The notes beneath the pieces are model-generated. The model was not told where the DNA came from and ran no database searches. It saw only the letters and a program-made list of their open reading frames with translations. Positions 21,025-30,399 of a stretch of DNA of 64,000 bases are shown one piece after another; positions within the stretch are counted from its first letter, which is position 1, and every line of letters starts with the position of its first letter. The translations under genes were made by a program, and so were the position numbers. The DNA is taken from assembly GCF_001648895.1 (NCBI RefSeq), contig NZ_LXUF01000001.1, positions 310,001 to 374,000 of the forward strand, given 5' to 3'. The DNA is from Methylovorus sp. MM2. GTDB lineage: Bacteria > Pseudomonadota > Gammaproteobacteria > Burkholderiales > Methylophilaceae.

Positions 21025-22098
21025 TTGAAATTCGACTTTTTTTCAGAAAAAACACCACCACTCATTGGGGTAGATATCACATCTGCCTCAATTAAGATGG
21101 TTGAGCTGTCCAAGGGGAGCAAGGGGTCATACCACCTTGAGAGCTACGCTATTGCCCCGCTTTCTAAAGATGCGGTCGTTGATGGCAATATTGTCGAGCT
21201 TGAACAAGTCGCCGATGCCGTCAAGCGAGCCTTCAAATTATTGGGCTCTCGCGAGAAGCGGGTAGCTTTGGCTTTGCCAGCCGCGGCTGTCATTAGCAAA
21301 AAAGTCATCATGCAGGCAGGCTTACGAGAAGATGACATGGAGCTTCAAGTTGAAGCTGAGGCAAACCAATACATCCCATTTTCACTTGATGAAGTCAATA
21401 TCGATTTTCAGGAACTAGGCCCTGCGCCTAATAATCCCGAAGAAGTAGAAGTGCTCATCGCCGCTTCGCGTAAAGAAAAAATTGAAGATCGCGTTGCAGC
21501 CGCAGAAGGTGCCGGCCTAAAAGTAACAGTCATGGATGTTGAAACATATGCCACGGAAGCCGCTCATTCATTAGTCGCTCAGCAACTACCAAATCGCGGC
21601 AATGAGCAAACCGTCATGATCATAGATATCGGCGCGGGCATCATGCACATTAATGTCTTGCACGATAATCAATCTGTTTATATTCGGGAGCAAGCATTTG
21701 GCGGCTCGCAACTCACTCAGGAAATCCAACGCCGCTTTGGGTTGACGCTTGAAGAGGCCGAGATCGCAAAAAGAAAAGGCGGCTTGCCTGAGAGTTACGA
21801 GCCAGAGGTTCTACAGCCGTTCGTACAAAATCTGGCATTGGAGGTTGCACGAGCGCTTCAGTTCTTTACAAGCTCCACTCAATATAACCGCGTAGATCAT
21901 ATTGTGCTTGCTGGTGGCTGTGCTGCCATACCTTCTGTAGATAGTATTGTGCAAGAGCGTACTCAGGTAAGTACGCTGATTGCTAATCCTTTTTATGGCA
22001 TGTCCATAAGCTCTAAACTTAAGCAGCAGCAGGCTTTTGTTGATGCACCTTCGCTACTCATCGCATGCGGATTAGCCATGCGAGGTGTCTCACTATGA
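21025..22098 (+). CDS. pilM: Type IV pilus assembly protein PilM
   Basis: This 357-residue actin-like cytoplasmic ATPase of the type IV pilus alignment complex binds the N-terminal tail of PilN. The start is TTG at 21025, giving MKFDFFSEKTPPLIGVDI. A GGG-AATTT ribosome-binding stretch precedes it and no better start is available. The nucleotide-binding motifs GVDITSASIKMVEL, IIDIGAGIMHINV and VLAGGCAAIPSV are in family order. Its stop overlaps the pilN start as ATGA, beginning a tightly coupled pilMNOPQ operon. Confidence 0.95.
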   Translation: MKFDFFSEKTPPLIGVDITSASIKMVELSKGSKGSYHLESYAIAPLSKDAVVDGNIVELEQVADAVKRAFKLLGSREKRVALALPAAAVISKKVIMQAGLREDDMELQVEAEANQYIPFSLDEVNIDFQELGPAPNNPEEVEVLIAASRKEKIEDRVAAAEGAGLKVTVMDVETYATEAAHSLVAQQLPNRGNEQTVMIIDIGAGIMHINVLHDNQSVYIREQAFGGSQLTQEIQRRFGLTLEEAEIAKRKGGLPESYEPEVLQPFVQNLALEVARALQFFTSSTQYNRVDHIVLAGGCAAIPSVDSIVQERTQVSTLIANPFYGMSISSKLKQQQAFVDAPSLLIACGLAMRGVSL

Positions 22099-22688
22099 TA
22101 CGCATTAATCTACTACCTCATCGTCAGATTAAACGTGCAGAGCGTCAACGCGAGTTTAATCTTATGTTGGTGGGCACCTTACTTGTTGGCGCGGTATTAG
22201 TTTTTTCTGGGCAAGGAATTATCAGTTCAAGAATTGATGCACAGCAAAGCAGGAATGCTCGACTTGATCAAGCGATTGCTAATCTTGATAAAGAAATTAG
22301 TGTCATTAAAGACTTAAAAAGCCAGATTAGTACCGTGCTTGAACGTAAGCAAGCGGTGGAAGGACTGCAAACTAATCGAAGTCAGGCGGTCATCTTGTTA
22401 GATGAAGTGGCTCGCCAACTTCCAGAGGGCTTATATATTAAATCCATAAAACAAAAAGATAAGCTGGTGGTTTTGGAAGGTATTGCAGATACGAATGCCC
22501 GCGTTGCAACTCTGGTGCGTAATCTTTCAAGCTCAAATTGGCTTGAGTCGCCTAGTTTGGTTGAAATTAAATCGGTTGTAACTAATGGGATCAAGCAAAA
22601 CGCGTTCACATTAAATGTAAACGTAAAAACTCAGCAGACATCTGATGACAATTCTAAGCCTAAAAAATCAAAGGGCAGAGCTTCATGA
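22095..22688 (+). CDS. pilN: Type IV pilus assembly protein PilN
   Basis: PilN is an inner-membrane protein of the pilus alignment complex that links PilM to PilO. The 197 residues begin MIRINLLPHRQ, and the INLLP tail is the known PilM-binding segment. One transmembrane helix lies at about 24-42, then a coiled coil and a ferredoxin-like periplasmic domain. The ATG at 22095 overlaps the pilM TGA (ATGA). The longer open frame from 22065 lies inside pilM and is rejected. It ends in another ATGA overlap with pilO. Confidence 0.94.
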   Translation: MIRINLLPHRQIKRAERQREFNLMLVGTLLVGAVLVFSGQGIISSRIDAQQSRNARLDQAIANLDKEISVIKDLKSQISTVLERKQAVEGLQTNRSQAVILLDEVARQLPEGLYIKSIKQKDKLVVLEGIADTNARVATLVRNLSSSNWLESPSLVEIKSVVTNGIKQNAFTLNVNVKTQQTSDDNSKPKKSKGRAS

Positions 22689-23335
22689 AATTAGATGACT
22701 TTAATAATATAGATTTTAAAAACATTGGTAATTTGCCTTTACCTGTTAAAGGGGTTTTGCTTGGTATTTTATTAGCGCTAATTGTAGCTGGTGGATATTT
22801 TGTCTTTTGGAGCCCATCGCTTGATGAACTTGCCGCAGCAAAAAACAAGGAAAGTGAGTTGCGTCAAGTGTTCCTCACGAAAAAAGGGCAGGCGATAAAA
22901 CTGGAAGAGTATAAACAACAAATGGTCGAAATCGAAAAGACCTTTGGTGCTCTATTGAAGCAGCTTCCAGATAAGTCTCAAATGGATGGATTGCTCACTG
23001 ATATTAATCAGGCTGGACTAGAACGTGGGCTCGAGTTCGAGTTATTTAAACCAGGTAAAGAAACATTGGCTGGTTTTTATGCTGAAATGCCGATTTCGAT
23101 TAAAGTCACAGGACGTTATGATGATTTGGGGGCATTTGCGACAGATGTTTCAAAATTATCACGTATCGTCACCTTAAACGATATATCTATATCTCCAGTC
23201 AACATTAAAGATACTAAGGACAAAGGTGATTCATCCCTGTTGGTAATGGACGCAGTCGCTAAAACTTATAGATATCTTGACTCCAGTGAAGTGGCTAGTC
23301 AAAAAGCCGCTGATAAAAAAGCCATTAAAAAATAA
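22685..23335 (+). CDS. pilO: Type IV pilus assembly protein PilO
   Basis: This 216-residue inner-membrane protein has one transmembrane helix (about 20-40) and a coiled coil (about 48-95). A periplasmic ferredoxin-like domain follows, with the family pattern MDGLLTDINQAGLERGLEFELFKPG. It pairs with PilN in the alignment complex between the inner-membrane motor and the PilQ secretin. The start overlaps pilN (ATGA), and the end is 14 nt before pilP. Confidence 0.94.
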   Translation: MKLDDFNNIDFKNIGNLPLPVKGVLLGILLALIVAGGYFVFWSPSLDELAAAKNKESELRQVFLTKKGQAIKLEEYKQQMVEIEKTFGALLKQLPDKSQMDGLLTDINQAGLERGLEFELFKPGKETLAGFYAEMPISIKVTGRYDDLGAFATDVSKLSRIVTLNDISISPVNIKDTKDKGDSSLLVMDAVAKTYRYLDSSEVASQKAADKKAIKK

Positions 23336-23349
23336 GGGCTGAACAACAG

Positions 23350-23895
23350 ATGCAAAATTCCTCTAATTTTTTGTTCTTTTTGCCAAAAATGGTACGGTTG
23401 CTGATACTAGCAACTGTATCGCTATTTCTTGCTTCGTGCGGGTCGAACAATCGCGATGACCTAGATCAGTTCATTTCAAATGCGGCTCAAGATATGTCTG
23501 TGAAAATTGAGCCTTTGCCAGAGGTCAAGCCCTATGTTTCGTTTGAATATAATGCTGACGGGGCATTGAATAATCCATTTAAATCACGTAAAGCGCAATC
23601 AACTGGGGGTGGTGGGATTCAACCTAATCTTGGGCGCCCGAAAGAACCTCTTGAGGCATTCCCATTGGAAAGCCTCAAATATGTAGGGTTGTTAAGTAAA
23701 GAAAAATTACAGTACGCATTGATAAAAACACCTGATAATAATGTTCAGCAGATTAAGATAGGGAATTATCTTGGGCAGAATTTTGGCATGGTCGCAGATA
23801 TTACAGAGAATGAAGTGGTCGTTAAAGAAATCATTCAGGACGATTTGAGTGGTGATTGGGTAGAAAGAACTTCGCGCATTAATTTGCAAGAATAA
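23350..23895 (+). CDS. pilP: Type IV pilus lipoprotein PilP
   Basis: This 181-residue inner-membrane lipoprotein connects PilN/PilO to the PilQ secretin. The lipobox FLASC places the lipidated cysteine at residue 30. The N-terminus before it is unusually long for a lipoprotein signal, and a shorter start at the internal Met14 (23389) would give a standard one. I keep 23350 because AGGG lies upstream of it. The C-terminal beta-sandwich has EAFPLESLKYVG and a basic IKIGNYLGQNFG strand typical of PilP. Confidence 0.92.
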   Translation: MQNSSNFLFFLPKMVRLLILATVSLFLASCGSNNRDDLDQFISNAAQDMSVKIEPLPEVKPYVSFEYNADGALNNPFKSRKAQSTGGGGIQPNLGRPKEPLEAFPLESLKYVGLLSKEKLQYALIKTPDNNVQQIKIGNYLGQNFGMVADITENEVVVKEIIQDDLSGDWVERTSRINLQE

Positions 23896-23905
23896 GGGAT
23901 GAGTG

Positions 23906-26002
23906 ATGAGCCATAATAAATGGATAAATGCGTTTTCTGGATTGTTGGTCTTGATAATGGCCTGCGGATCATTGCCAGTGATGGCGGAGGATGCGCCAGA
24001 GCTAAGTAATAAAATCGAGAAGGTCGAGTTTTCTACAATGCCTGATGGACGAGTTGCTATTCGCATCCAAACTGCAAAACCCTTAACGAATATTCCACCT
24101 GGTTTTACATTAACCAACCCATCAAGAATTGCTTTGGATTTTGCTAATACAGCAAATGGTTTAACTAAGAGTAATCTACCTGCAGATCAGGGCGCTCTAA
24201 AGAGCGTGAGCCTGGCACAAGCTAAAGAGCGTACTCGTATGGTGCTCACCTTATCAAAGGCTGTGGGTTATAGTACGACGACTAATGGAAATGAAACAAC
24301 CATCATTTTGCAGGCTAATGAAATCAATGCAGAAAAAACTGCTGAGGTTACTCGATTTGCAGAAGTAAAAGCCGGGGATGTACAGCATTCATTAAGAAAT
24401 ATAGATTTTACTAGAGGCAAAAACGGTGAAGGTCGTATTTTAGTTGACCTATCAGATGCAGCTGCGGGGATTGATATTCGCCAACAAGGAAAAACTGTCG
24501 TCGTCGATTTTATTAATACTGATATTCCTGCCAATCTGCAACGTCGTCTAAACGTGATTAATTTTAATACGCCCGTTCTCTATGTAGATGCAATGAAGCA
24601 AGGTAAAAATAGCCGGTTGATCATTGAGCCTCAAGGTAATTGGGAGCAATCTGCATATCAAACTGATAAGAAATTTATTATAGATATCAGGCCGATTATT
24701 GAGGATCCAAATAAGTTGGTGCAAGGTAGTAAAACAGGCTACGCCGGTGAGAAGTTGTCACTTAATTTTCAGAATATAGATGTGCGTTCTGTATTACAGG
24801 TTATTGCTGATTTCACGGGGCTTAATATCATTACTAGTGATTCAGTAACAGGGAATCTGACATTGCGTCTGAAAGATGTGCCCTGGGACCAAGCTCTGGA
24901 TATTATCATGCAGAGCAAGGGATTAACGCAACGAAAAACGGGGAATGTTGTGTTGATTGCACCGCTAGATGAGGTGACGGCTAAGGAGAAGTTGCAACTA
25001 GAAGCAAACCAGCAGATAGAAGATCTTGAGGCATTACGTACCGAAGTATTCACCTTGAAATATCAAAAGGCAGATAACTTCAAAACAATTCTAACTGACG
25101 ATAAGCAGCGAATATTGTCAAAGCGAGGGAGTGCGGTTATTGACCCTAGAACAAATACATTATTCGTCCAAGATACAGCTAAGCATCTTGAAGATATTCA
25201 ACGGATTATTAATAAAATAGATATTCCTGTTAAGCAGGTGATGATTGAATCGAGGCTTGTGATTGCCGACGAAAAGTTTGGCCGTACATTGGGTGCTAAA
25301 CTAGGTATTAAACAAGCTAATACTGGGTCAGATGGTGGATATGGAATTAGCAGTACTTCCACAAATGCCCAAGCGATTGCGACAGGCGCTTCTGTTACAG
25401 GGTCTCAAGATTTGAATGTAAACTTACCTGTGTCTAGCGCGTTTGGTAGCCTAGGTTTTAGTTTGTTTAGACTTCCTGCAAACTTTTTGTTAAATCTTGA
25501 GCTTTCAGCTTTGGAAACAGATAAACGAGGTAAGGTTATTTCTAGCCCACGTGTTACAACGGCGAATCAACAAAAAGCACTGATCGAGCAGGGTGTTCAA
25601 ATTCCATATATTACGCCAGCTTCTGCAGCTAGTACTACACCTGCTGTGGCATTTAAGTCTGCGGTATTAAGTTTGGCTGTAACCCCGCAAATCACGCCTG
25701 ACGATAAGGTGATTATGGACCTTGAAGTTAAGAAAGACCGAGTGGGTCAAATATTTAGTGGGGTTCCCTCTATTGATACACAGCGTGTACAGACGCAGGT
25801 CTTGGTATCAAATGGTGAAACGGCTGTGCTGGGTGGGATATTTGAACAAACTGAACGTAACGACGTTGAAAAAGTACCGTTCTTTGGGAATCTGCCGGTG
25901 CTTGGTAACTTGTTTAAACGTACTACCCGTCAAAATGATAAAACTGAGTTGTTGATCTTTATCACACCTAAGATTCTTGATGAAAATCTTAATGTTCGAT
26001 AG
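23906..26002 (+). CDS. pilQ: Type IV pilus secretin PilQ
   Basis: PilQ forms the outer-membrane ring through which the pilus passes. The 698 residues have a signal peptide (to about residue 27) and two AMIN peptidoglycan-binding domains (about 35-140 and 160-260). An STN/N0 domain (about 290-345, LNFQNIDVRSVLQVIADFTG), a secretin N1 domain and the C-terminal secretin barrel (about 520-690) with VPFFGNLPVLGNLFK follow. The ATG at 23906 sits 7 nt after AAGGG. A GTG at 23903 would add one residue. A strong hairpin follows the stop, before aroK. Confidence 0.95.
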   Translation: MSHNKWINAFSGLLVLIMACGSLPVMAEDAPELSNKIEKVEFSTMPDGRVAIRIQTAKPLTNIPPGFTLTNPSRIALDFANTANGLTKSNLPADQGALKSVSLAQAKERTRMVLTLSKAVGYSTTTNGNETTIILQANEINAEKTAEVTRFAEVKAGDVQHSLRNIDFTRGKNGEGRILVDLSDAAAGIDIRQQGKTVVVDFINTDIPANLQRRLNVINFNTPVLYVDAMKQGKNSRLIIEPQGNWEQSAYQTDKKFIIDIRPIIEDPNKLVQGSKTGYAGEKLSLNFQNIDVRSVLQVIADFTGLNIITSDSVTGNLTLRLKDVPWDQALDIIMQSKGLTQRKTGNVVLIAPLDEVTAKEKLQLEANQQIEDLEALRTEVFTLKYQKADNFKTILTDDKQRILSKRGSAVIDPRTNTLFVQDTAKHLEDIQRIINKIDIPVKQVMIESRLVIADEKFGRTLGAKLGIKQANTGSDGGYGISSTSTNAQAIATGASVTGSQDLNVNLPVSSAFGSLGFSLFRLPANFLLNLELSALETDKRGKVISSPRVTTANQQKALIEQGVQIPYITPASAASTTPAVAFKSAVLSLAVTPQITPDDKVIMDLEVKKDRVGQIFSGVPSIDTQRVQTQVLVSNGETAVLGGIFEQTERNDVEKVPFFGNLPVLGNLFKRTTRQNDKTELLIFITPKILDENLNVR

Positions 26003-26032
26003 TCATATCTGACAGCACGCTAGTATTGCCTT

Positions 26033-26066
26033 AAAATGCCTATCATGGAAATGATAGGCATTTTTT
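26033..26066 (+). terminator. Terminator hairpin that also overlaps the aroK translation start region
   Basis: A perfect 14-bp stem, AAAATGCCTATCAT (26033-26046) with ATGATAGGCATTTT (26051-26064), closes a GGAA tetraloop and runs into six Ts (26061-26066). This is a textbook intrinsic terminator for the pil operon. However, aroK starts at 26067, the base after the T run, and its only Shine-Dalgarno-like bases (ATAGG) lie in the right arm of the stem. See the finding on this site. Confidence 0.8.
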
Positions 26067-26576
26067 ATGGATGGAAATATATTTTTAGTCGGGTTGATGG
26101 GTGCAGGGAAAACCACTGTCGGTCGTATTTTAGCCAAGCATCTCAATAAAGATTTCTATGATACTGATCACGAGATTGAACGGCGTACTGGTGTTAATAT
26201 CCCGCATATATTTGAAGTTGAGGGCGAGGTCGGGTTTCGTCGACGCGAGGTGCTTGCCATTGGCGAGCTAGCCAATATGCAGAATGTCGTTTTGGCGACA
26301 GGCGGTGGTGCGGTATTGATGCAAGAGAATCGTACGGTTTTAAAAACACAGGGAGTCGTGATCTATTTACGTGCAAATGTCCATGAACTATGGCTTAGAA
26401 CCCGTAATGATAAAAATCGGCCATTGTTGCAGCATGGGAATGCGCGAGAAAAGCTCGAACAGCTTTTCGGTGAGAGAGATCCTTTATATCGTGAAGTTGC
26501 ATCGCATATCGTAGATACTGGCGGTTATCCTGTTAGTCATATTGTGCAGCAAATTGAAAATCTACTAGTTAAATAA
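26067..26576 (+). CDS. aroK: Shikimate kinase
   Basis: AroK phosphorylates shikimate at O3 in the chorismate pathway. The 169 residues have the P-loop GLMGAGKT at 9-16, DTDHEIE (Asp32/Asp34) for metal and shikimate binding, FRRRE, the GGGAV motif and a lid with RDKNRPLL-like residues. The ATG at 26067 is the only start, as an in-frame stop lies at 26055. That places the start directly behind the terminator hairpin. aroB follows after 3 nt. aroK-aroB behind the pil genes is a common proteobacterial order. Confidence 0.95.
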   Translation: MDGNIFLVGLMGAGKTTVGRILAKHLNKDFYDTDHEIERRTGVNIPHIFEVEGEVGFRRREVLAIGELANMQNVVLATGGGAVLMQENRTVLKTQGVVIYLRANVHELWLRTRNDKNRPLLQHGNAREKLEQLFGERDPLYREVASHIVDTGGYPVSHIVQQIENLLVK

Positions 26577-26579
26577 ATT

Positions 26580-27659
26580 ATGCAAACACTACAAGTTTCA
26601 CTTGGTGAAAGATCTTATCCGATTCATATCGGTGAGCACCTGCTTGAGCAAGCGCAGTTAATTATCCCGCACTTAAAGCGGAAACAGGTTGCGATTGTTA
26701 CTAATACAACCGTTGCGCCATTGTATTTGGAGAAGTTGGCGCAGCCCTTACGCGAGGCTGGCGTATCGGTAATAGCTATTATATTGCCGGATGGCGAGGC
26801 TTATAAAAATAGCGATACGCTTAATTTAATCTATGACGCACTCTTAAAAAATAGATGTGAACGAAGCACCACGATTATTGCTTTGGGCGGTGGTGTTATT
26901 GGTGATCTAGCAGGCTATGCGGCTGCAACCTATCTCCGCGGCGTGCCATTTATACAAGTGCCTACTACCTTGCTATCGCAAGTTGATTCTTCTGTGGGTG
27001 GTAAAACCGGTATTAACCATCCACTTGGTAAGAATATGGTGGGTGCATTTTACCAGCCTCAGCTCGTATTAGCGGATATCAGTACGCTGAATACTTTGCC
27101 TGCGCGTGAATTATCTGCAGGTTTGGCTGAAGTGATTAAGTATGGGTTGATTCGCGATTTTCCATTTTTTGAGTGGCTTGAATTACATATGAATGAGCTT
27201 GTTAGTTTAGATTCAGCAGCGCTCAGCTACGCCATCTATCGATCATGTGAAAACAAGGCAGAAGTGGTCGCTGTTGATGAGCGCGAAAGTGGTGAGCGCG
27301 CTTTGTTGAATCTTGGGCATACTTTTGGACACGCAGTTGAGAATGCAATGGGCTACGGCGTTTGGCTGCATGGCGAAGCCGTTGCGGCAGGTACCATGAT
27401 GGCTGCTGATCTTTCGCGTAGGATGGGCTGGTTGAACAGCGAAGAGTATGTGCGTATTGGCAATATTCTAAAAGCGGCTAATTTGCCGATAGAGGCACCC
27501 GATTTGGGGGTCGAACGTTATCTTGATCTAATGGGGCTTGATAAGAAAGTCGTAGACGGAAAAATCCGATTCGTTTTGCAGCAAGGCATCGGTAAATCTG
27601 TAGTGACTAGCGAGTATGACGTTAACCTGCTCAAGGAAACATTAAGTCTTTCATCATGA
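26580..27659 (+). CDS. aroB: 3-dehydroquinate synthase
   Basis: AroB converts DAHP to 3-dehydroquinate using NAD as a catalytic cofactor and a divalent metal. The 359 residues show the NAD-binding [11 protein letters not shown], then the [19 protein letters not shown] signature. GLAEVIKYG and the metal ligands in [11 protein letters not shown] and [10 protein letters not shown] are also present. It lies 3 nt after aroK and overlaps dgt by ATGA, so the three are probably one translational unit. With aroE elsewhere in the window it supplies chorismate to TrpE. Confidence 0.95.
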   Translation: MQTLQVSLGERSYPIHIGEHLLEQAQLIIPHLKRKQVAIVTNTTVAPLYLEKLAQPLREAGVSVIAIILPDGEAYKNSDTLNLIYDALLKNRCERSTTIIALGGGVIGDLAGYAAATYLRGVPFIQVPTTLLSQVDSSVGGKTGINHPLGKNMVGAFYQPQLVLADISTLNTLPARELSAGLAEVIKYGLIRDFPFFEWLELHMNELVSLDSAALSYAIYRSCENKAEVVAVDERESGERALLNLGHTFGHAVENAMGYGVWLHGEAVAAGTMMAADLSRRMGWLNSEEYVRIGNILKAANLPIEAPDLGVERYLDLMGLDKKVVDGKIRFVLQQGIGKSVVTSEYDVNLLKETLSLSS

Positions 27660-28783
27660 ATGATCTAGCAAAGTATGCTGCTAACCCCGAGTTTAGTCGC
27701 GGGCGCCATTACAAGGAAAATGATCCTCAAGGACGTAATCAATTTCAGCGTGACCGTGACCGCATCATTCATTCGAGCGCATTTAGGCGGTTGGAATATA
27801 AAACCCAGGTATTCGTAAACCACGAGGGCGATTTATTCCGAACGCGTCTTACGCATAGCTTGGAAGTTGCACAAATCGGGCGTGCGATTGCGCGTACTTT
27901 AGGGGTGCATGAAGACTTGGTTGAAGCTATTGCATTGGCCCATGATCTTGGGCACACCCCTTTTGGCCATGCGGGGCAAGATGCACTGAATGAGTGTATG
28001 AAGGATTATGGTGGGTTTGAGCATAATCTTCAGTCATTACGTGTGATTGATTATTTAGAGCAGCGTTATGCAGATTTTGACGGATTGAACCTCACATTTG
28101 AATTACGTGAGGGTGTGTTAAAGCATTGTTCCGTCAAGAATGCGAAGCTGTTAGGTGATGTAGGTCAGCGGTTTCTGGATAAGACTCAACCTTCTTTAGA
28201 GGCGCAGGTGGCCAATCTAGCTGATGAGATAGCTTATAACAATCATGATGTGGATGATGGTCTGAGGTCTGGGCTCATTACACTTGAGCAACTTTCAGAA
28301 GTGCAGATTTTTGCTGAACATTTAGCTGCTGTGCGTGAGAAACACCCGGCACTACATGATCGACGTTTAGTGCATGAAACAATACGCAGGATGATTAATG
28401 CGCTGATCGTTGATCTTTGTGAAACCAGCTACCGTCATATTGAAGAGGCCAATCCACAAAGTATTGAGGATATTCGTCAACTGCCACAATTGATCCAGTT
28501 CAGTAACGAAATGTATCAAAGGCAGCTGGAGTTAAAGCGCTTTTTGCGAAAGAATCTTTACCAGCATTATCGTGTTCATCGCATGAGTGCGAAGGCACAT
28601 CGTATTATCAGCGAGTTATTCAGTATATTCATTGCAGATACTCGATTGCTGCCAGATGAGTTTCAGGAATATGCCGCTGATGATAAGCCCAGAGCGGTTG
28701 CAGACTACATAGCCGGTATGACAGATCGCTATGCAATACGTGAACACCGTCGCTTATTCGCCATAGAAGAGCAGACTTTCTAG
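27656..28783 (+). CDS. dgt: Deoxyguanosinetriphosphate triphosphohydrolase-like protein
   Basis: This 375-residue HD-domain enzyme removes triphosphate from deoxynucleotides, dGTP in the model enzymes, and influences dNTP pools. The HD metal site is visible as [22 protein letters not shown] and [12 protein letters not shown]. It is of the shorter type 2 subfamily common outside enterics, so the exact substrate range is not certain. The start overlaps the aroB stop (ATGA). No terminator is obvious before the porin leader region. Confidence 0.92.
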   Translation: MNDLAKYAANPEFSRGRHYKENDPQGRNQFQRDRDRIIHSSAFRRLEYKTQVFVNHEGDLFRTRLTHSLEVAQIGRAIARTLGVHEDLVEAIALAHDLGHTPFGHAGQDALNECMKDYGGFEHNLQSLRVIDYLEQRYADFDGLNLTFELREGVLKHCSVKNAKLLGDVGQRFLDKTQPSLEAQVANLADEIAYNNHDVDDGLRSGLITLEQLSEVQIFAEHLAAVREKHPALHDRRLVHETIRRMINALIVDLCETSYRHIEEANPQSIEDIRQLPQLIQFSNEMYQRQLELKRFLRKNLYQHYRVHRMSAKAHRIISELFSIFIADTRLLPDEFQEYAADDKPRAVADYIAGMTDRYAIREHRRLFAIEEQTF

Positions 28784-28880
28784 CACTTCAACAACGTAGT
28801 TCCTCCCTAAAATAATCTAAGTATTCATTAAATCCAATCCAGAGATGGAGCAATTATCTCGTCCATACGAAGTTACATTT

Positions 28881-28962
28881 TGTTGCATATAAGCAACACT
28901 TGTAACCATATTATCTTAATATGTAAATAATTGTTGCAGAGGTTACAAATCGTTAGCATACT
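28881..28962. promoter_or_regulatory. Porin upstream region: two inverted repeats and a candidate promoter
   Basis: The 290-bp gap between dgt and the porin gene holds TGTTGC (28881-28886) facing GCAACA (28893-28898), and TTGTAACC (28900-28907) facing GGTTACAA (28941-28948). TTGCAG (28934-28939) and CATACT (28957-28962), 17 bp apart, could be a sigma-70 promoter overlapping the second repeat. The 5' leader of about 105 nt can fold by pairing CTCTTC with GAAGAG. The regulator is unknown. Confidence 0.35.
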
Positions 28963-29073
28963 CACGTCTAAGCTTTCCGCTAGGGAGGTGTGCAAATTCT
29001 CTTCGGGTTTGTAATAAAAAAAACTCTAGCAAGGCTGAAGAGACTTATTTAAAACGCTTTTGGAGATAATTAC

Positions 29074-30294
29074 ATGAACAAGAAATTAAGCATGGCAGTT
29101 GCTGGTGCAGTAATGGCATTCGGTGCATCTGCTGCAAATGCAGGCATCATCATCCCAGCAGGTGACTGGACTGTGGATATTGGTGGTAACGTTAACGCTT
29201 ACTACACACATACTAAGTTCTCTGGTGACATCGAATCAGGCACTTCTGGTGCTTTTACTAACAAGTCAGCAAACACTGTGCAAACAGGTCTTTTGCCTTC
29301 AGCACTTGGTATCGGCGCTAAAACACGTCAGAACGATCTGGACATTGCGTTCCAATTCACATTCTTCACAGGTTCTGATTCTGGCGGTCAAGGTTCAGGC
29401 GGCAATAACAGCTTAAACATTCGTCAAGCTTATTTGACATTTGGTGATAAGAGCTGGGGTACTGTTAAAGCTGGTCGTGACTTAGGCATCTTCGCTTCTG
29501 ACGCGATCCTTTCAGACATGACGTTGTTAGGCGTAGGTTCTGGCGCTGGCCATAACGGTACATCAACACTAGGTCGTATCGGTTCTGGTTACATGTACGC
29601 TGACTGGGTTGGTCAAATCAGCTACACATCACCAAACTGGGATGGCTTCAGCTTCGCCGGTGGTTTACGTCAAGGTTGGACTGGTGGCGGTGTGGGCTCT
29701 GATCAAACAAACAGCAATCTTGGCTACGAAGGTAAAGCTAGCTATGAGTGGACTGGCGATTACGCTGGTAAAGTCTGGGTTGGCGGCATCACTCAAAAAC
29801 ACGAAGGTACTGCAGTATTTGATAGCTACACATCACGTGGTATTGATCTAGGCGGTAAAGTTAGTTTAGCTGGTTTTGGTTTGGTTGGTTACTACTATGA
29901 TGGTAAAGGCTTGTCTGGTAACGGTAATACCAATACTGGTTCAGCTGGTCTGAATGGTAACAACATCATCCTGAACGGCTTTAACTTCCTTGGCAGCAAC
30001 GGTAAGACTGATGACAAGGGCGGATACGTTCAAGGTACATACATTGTTCCTGGCGTAGGTACTAAACTTGGTGCTTCTTACGGTGTGAGCAAGTCTGACG
30101 CTGATGTTGGCAACAATAACTTCAAGAACAGCTCGTGGATCATCGGCGCTTACCATCCTCTGACAAAGAGCTTGAACCTTGTTGCTGAATACACAGTAAA
30201 CAAGATCGAAGGCACAAATGCTAACGGTACTGGTACTGATAACCTAGATGGTAAGGCTAAGACCATCTCTCTAGGTGCGATTCTGTTCTTCTAG
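29074..30294 (+). CDS. Outer-membrane porin
   Basis: This 406-residue protein has a clear signal peptide (MNKKLSMAVAGAVMAFG, cleavage after AANA at about residue 23). The mature protein is rich in Gly, Asn, Thr and aromatic residues, in alternating patterns typical of a 16-strand beta-barrel. It begins DWTVDIGGNVNAYY and ends with an aromatic residue (AILFF), as outer-membrane porins do. The codon use is strongly biased towards GGT, GCT and ACT, consistent with very high expression. It has its own leader region and a strong terminator. The solute specificity cannot be read from the sequence. Confidence 0.88.
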   Translation: MNKKLSMAVAGAVMAFGASAANAGIIIPAGDWTVDIGGNVNAYYTHTKFSGDIESGTSGAFTNKSANTVQTGLLPSALGIGAKTRQNDLDIAFQFTFFTGSDSGGQGSGGNNSLNIRQAYLTFGDKSWGTVKAGRDLGIFASDAILSDMTLLGVGSGAGHNGTSTLGRIGSGYMYADWVGQISYTSPNWDGFSFAGGLRQGWTGGGVGSDQTNSNLGYEGKASYEWTGDYAGKVWVGGITQKHEGTAVFDSYTSRGIDLGGKVSLAGFGLVGYYYDGKGLSGNGNTNTGSAGLNGNNIILNGFNFLGSNGKTDDKGGYVQGTYIVPGVGTKLGASYGVSKSDADVGNNNFKNSSWIIGAYHPLTKSLNLVAEYTVNKIEGTNANGTGTDNLDGKAKTISLGAILFF

Positions 30295-30323
30295 GATTAA
30301 ATCTTAGGATTACTTGAAGCTTG

Positions 30324-30350
30324 AACGGCACCGTAAGGTGCCGTTTTTTA
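30324..30350 (+). terminator. Intrinsic terminator of the porin gene
   Basis: AACGGCACC (30324-30332) pairs perfectly with GGTGCCGTT (30337-30345) around a GTAA loop, followed by a run of Ts to 30349. It lies 30 bp behind the porin stop. This supports a monocistronic porin mRNA. Confidence 0.9.
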
Positions 30351-30399
30351 TTGCCCAAATTGTTATACTCGTCATTGTGATAATAGTTAAAATTTAAGA

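Noticed and set aside
23707-24117. A 136-codon open frame antisense to pilP/pilQ
   Set aside because: It crosses two coupled pilus genes and has no start signal or domain.
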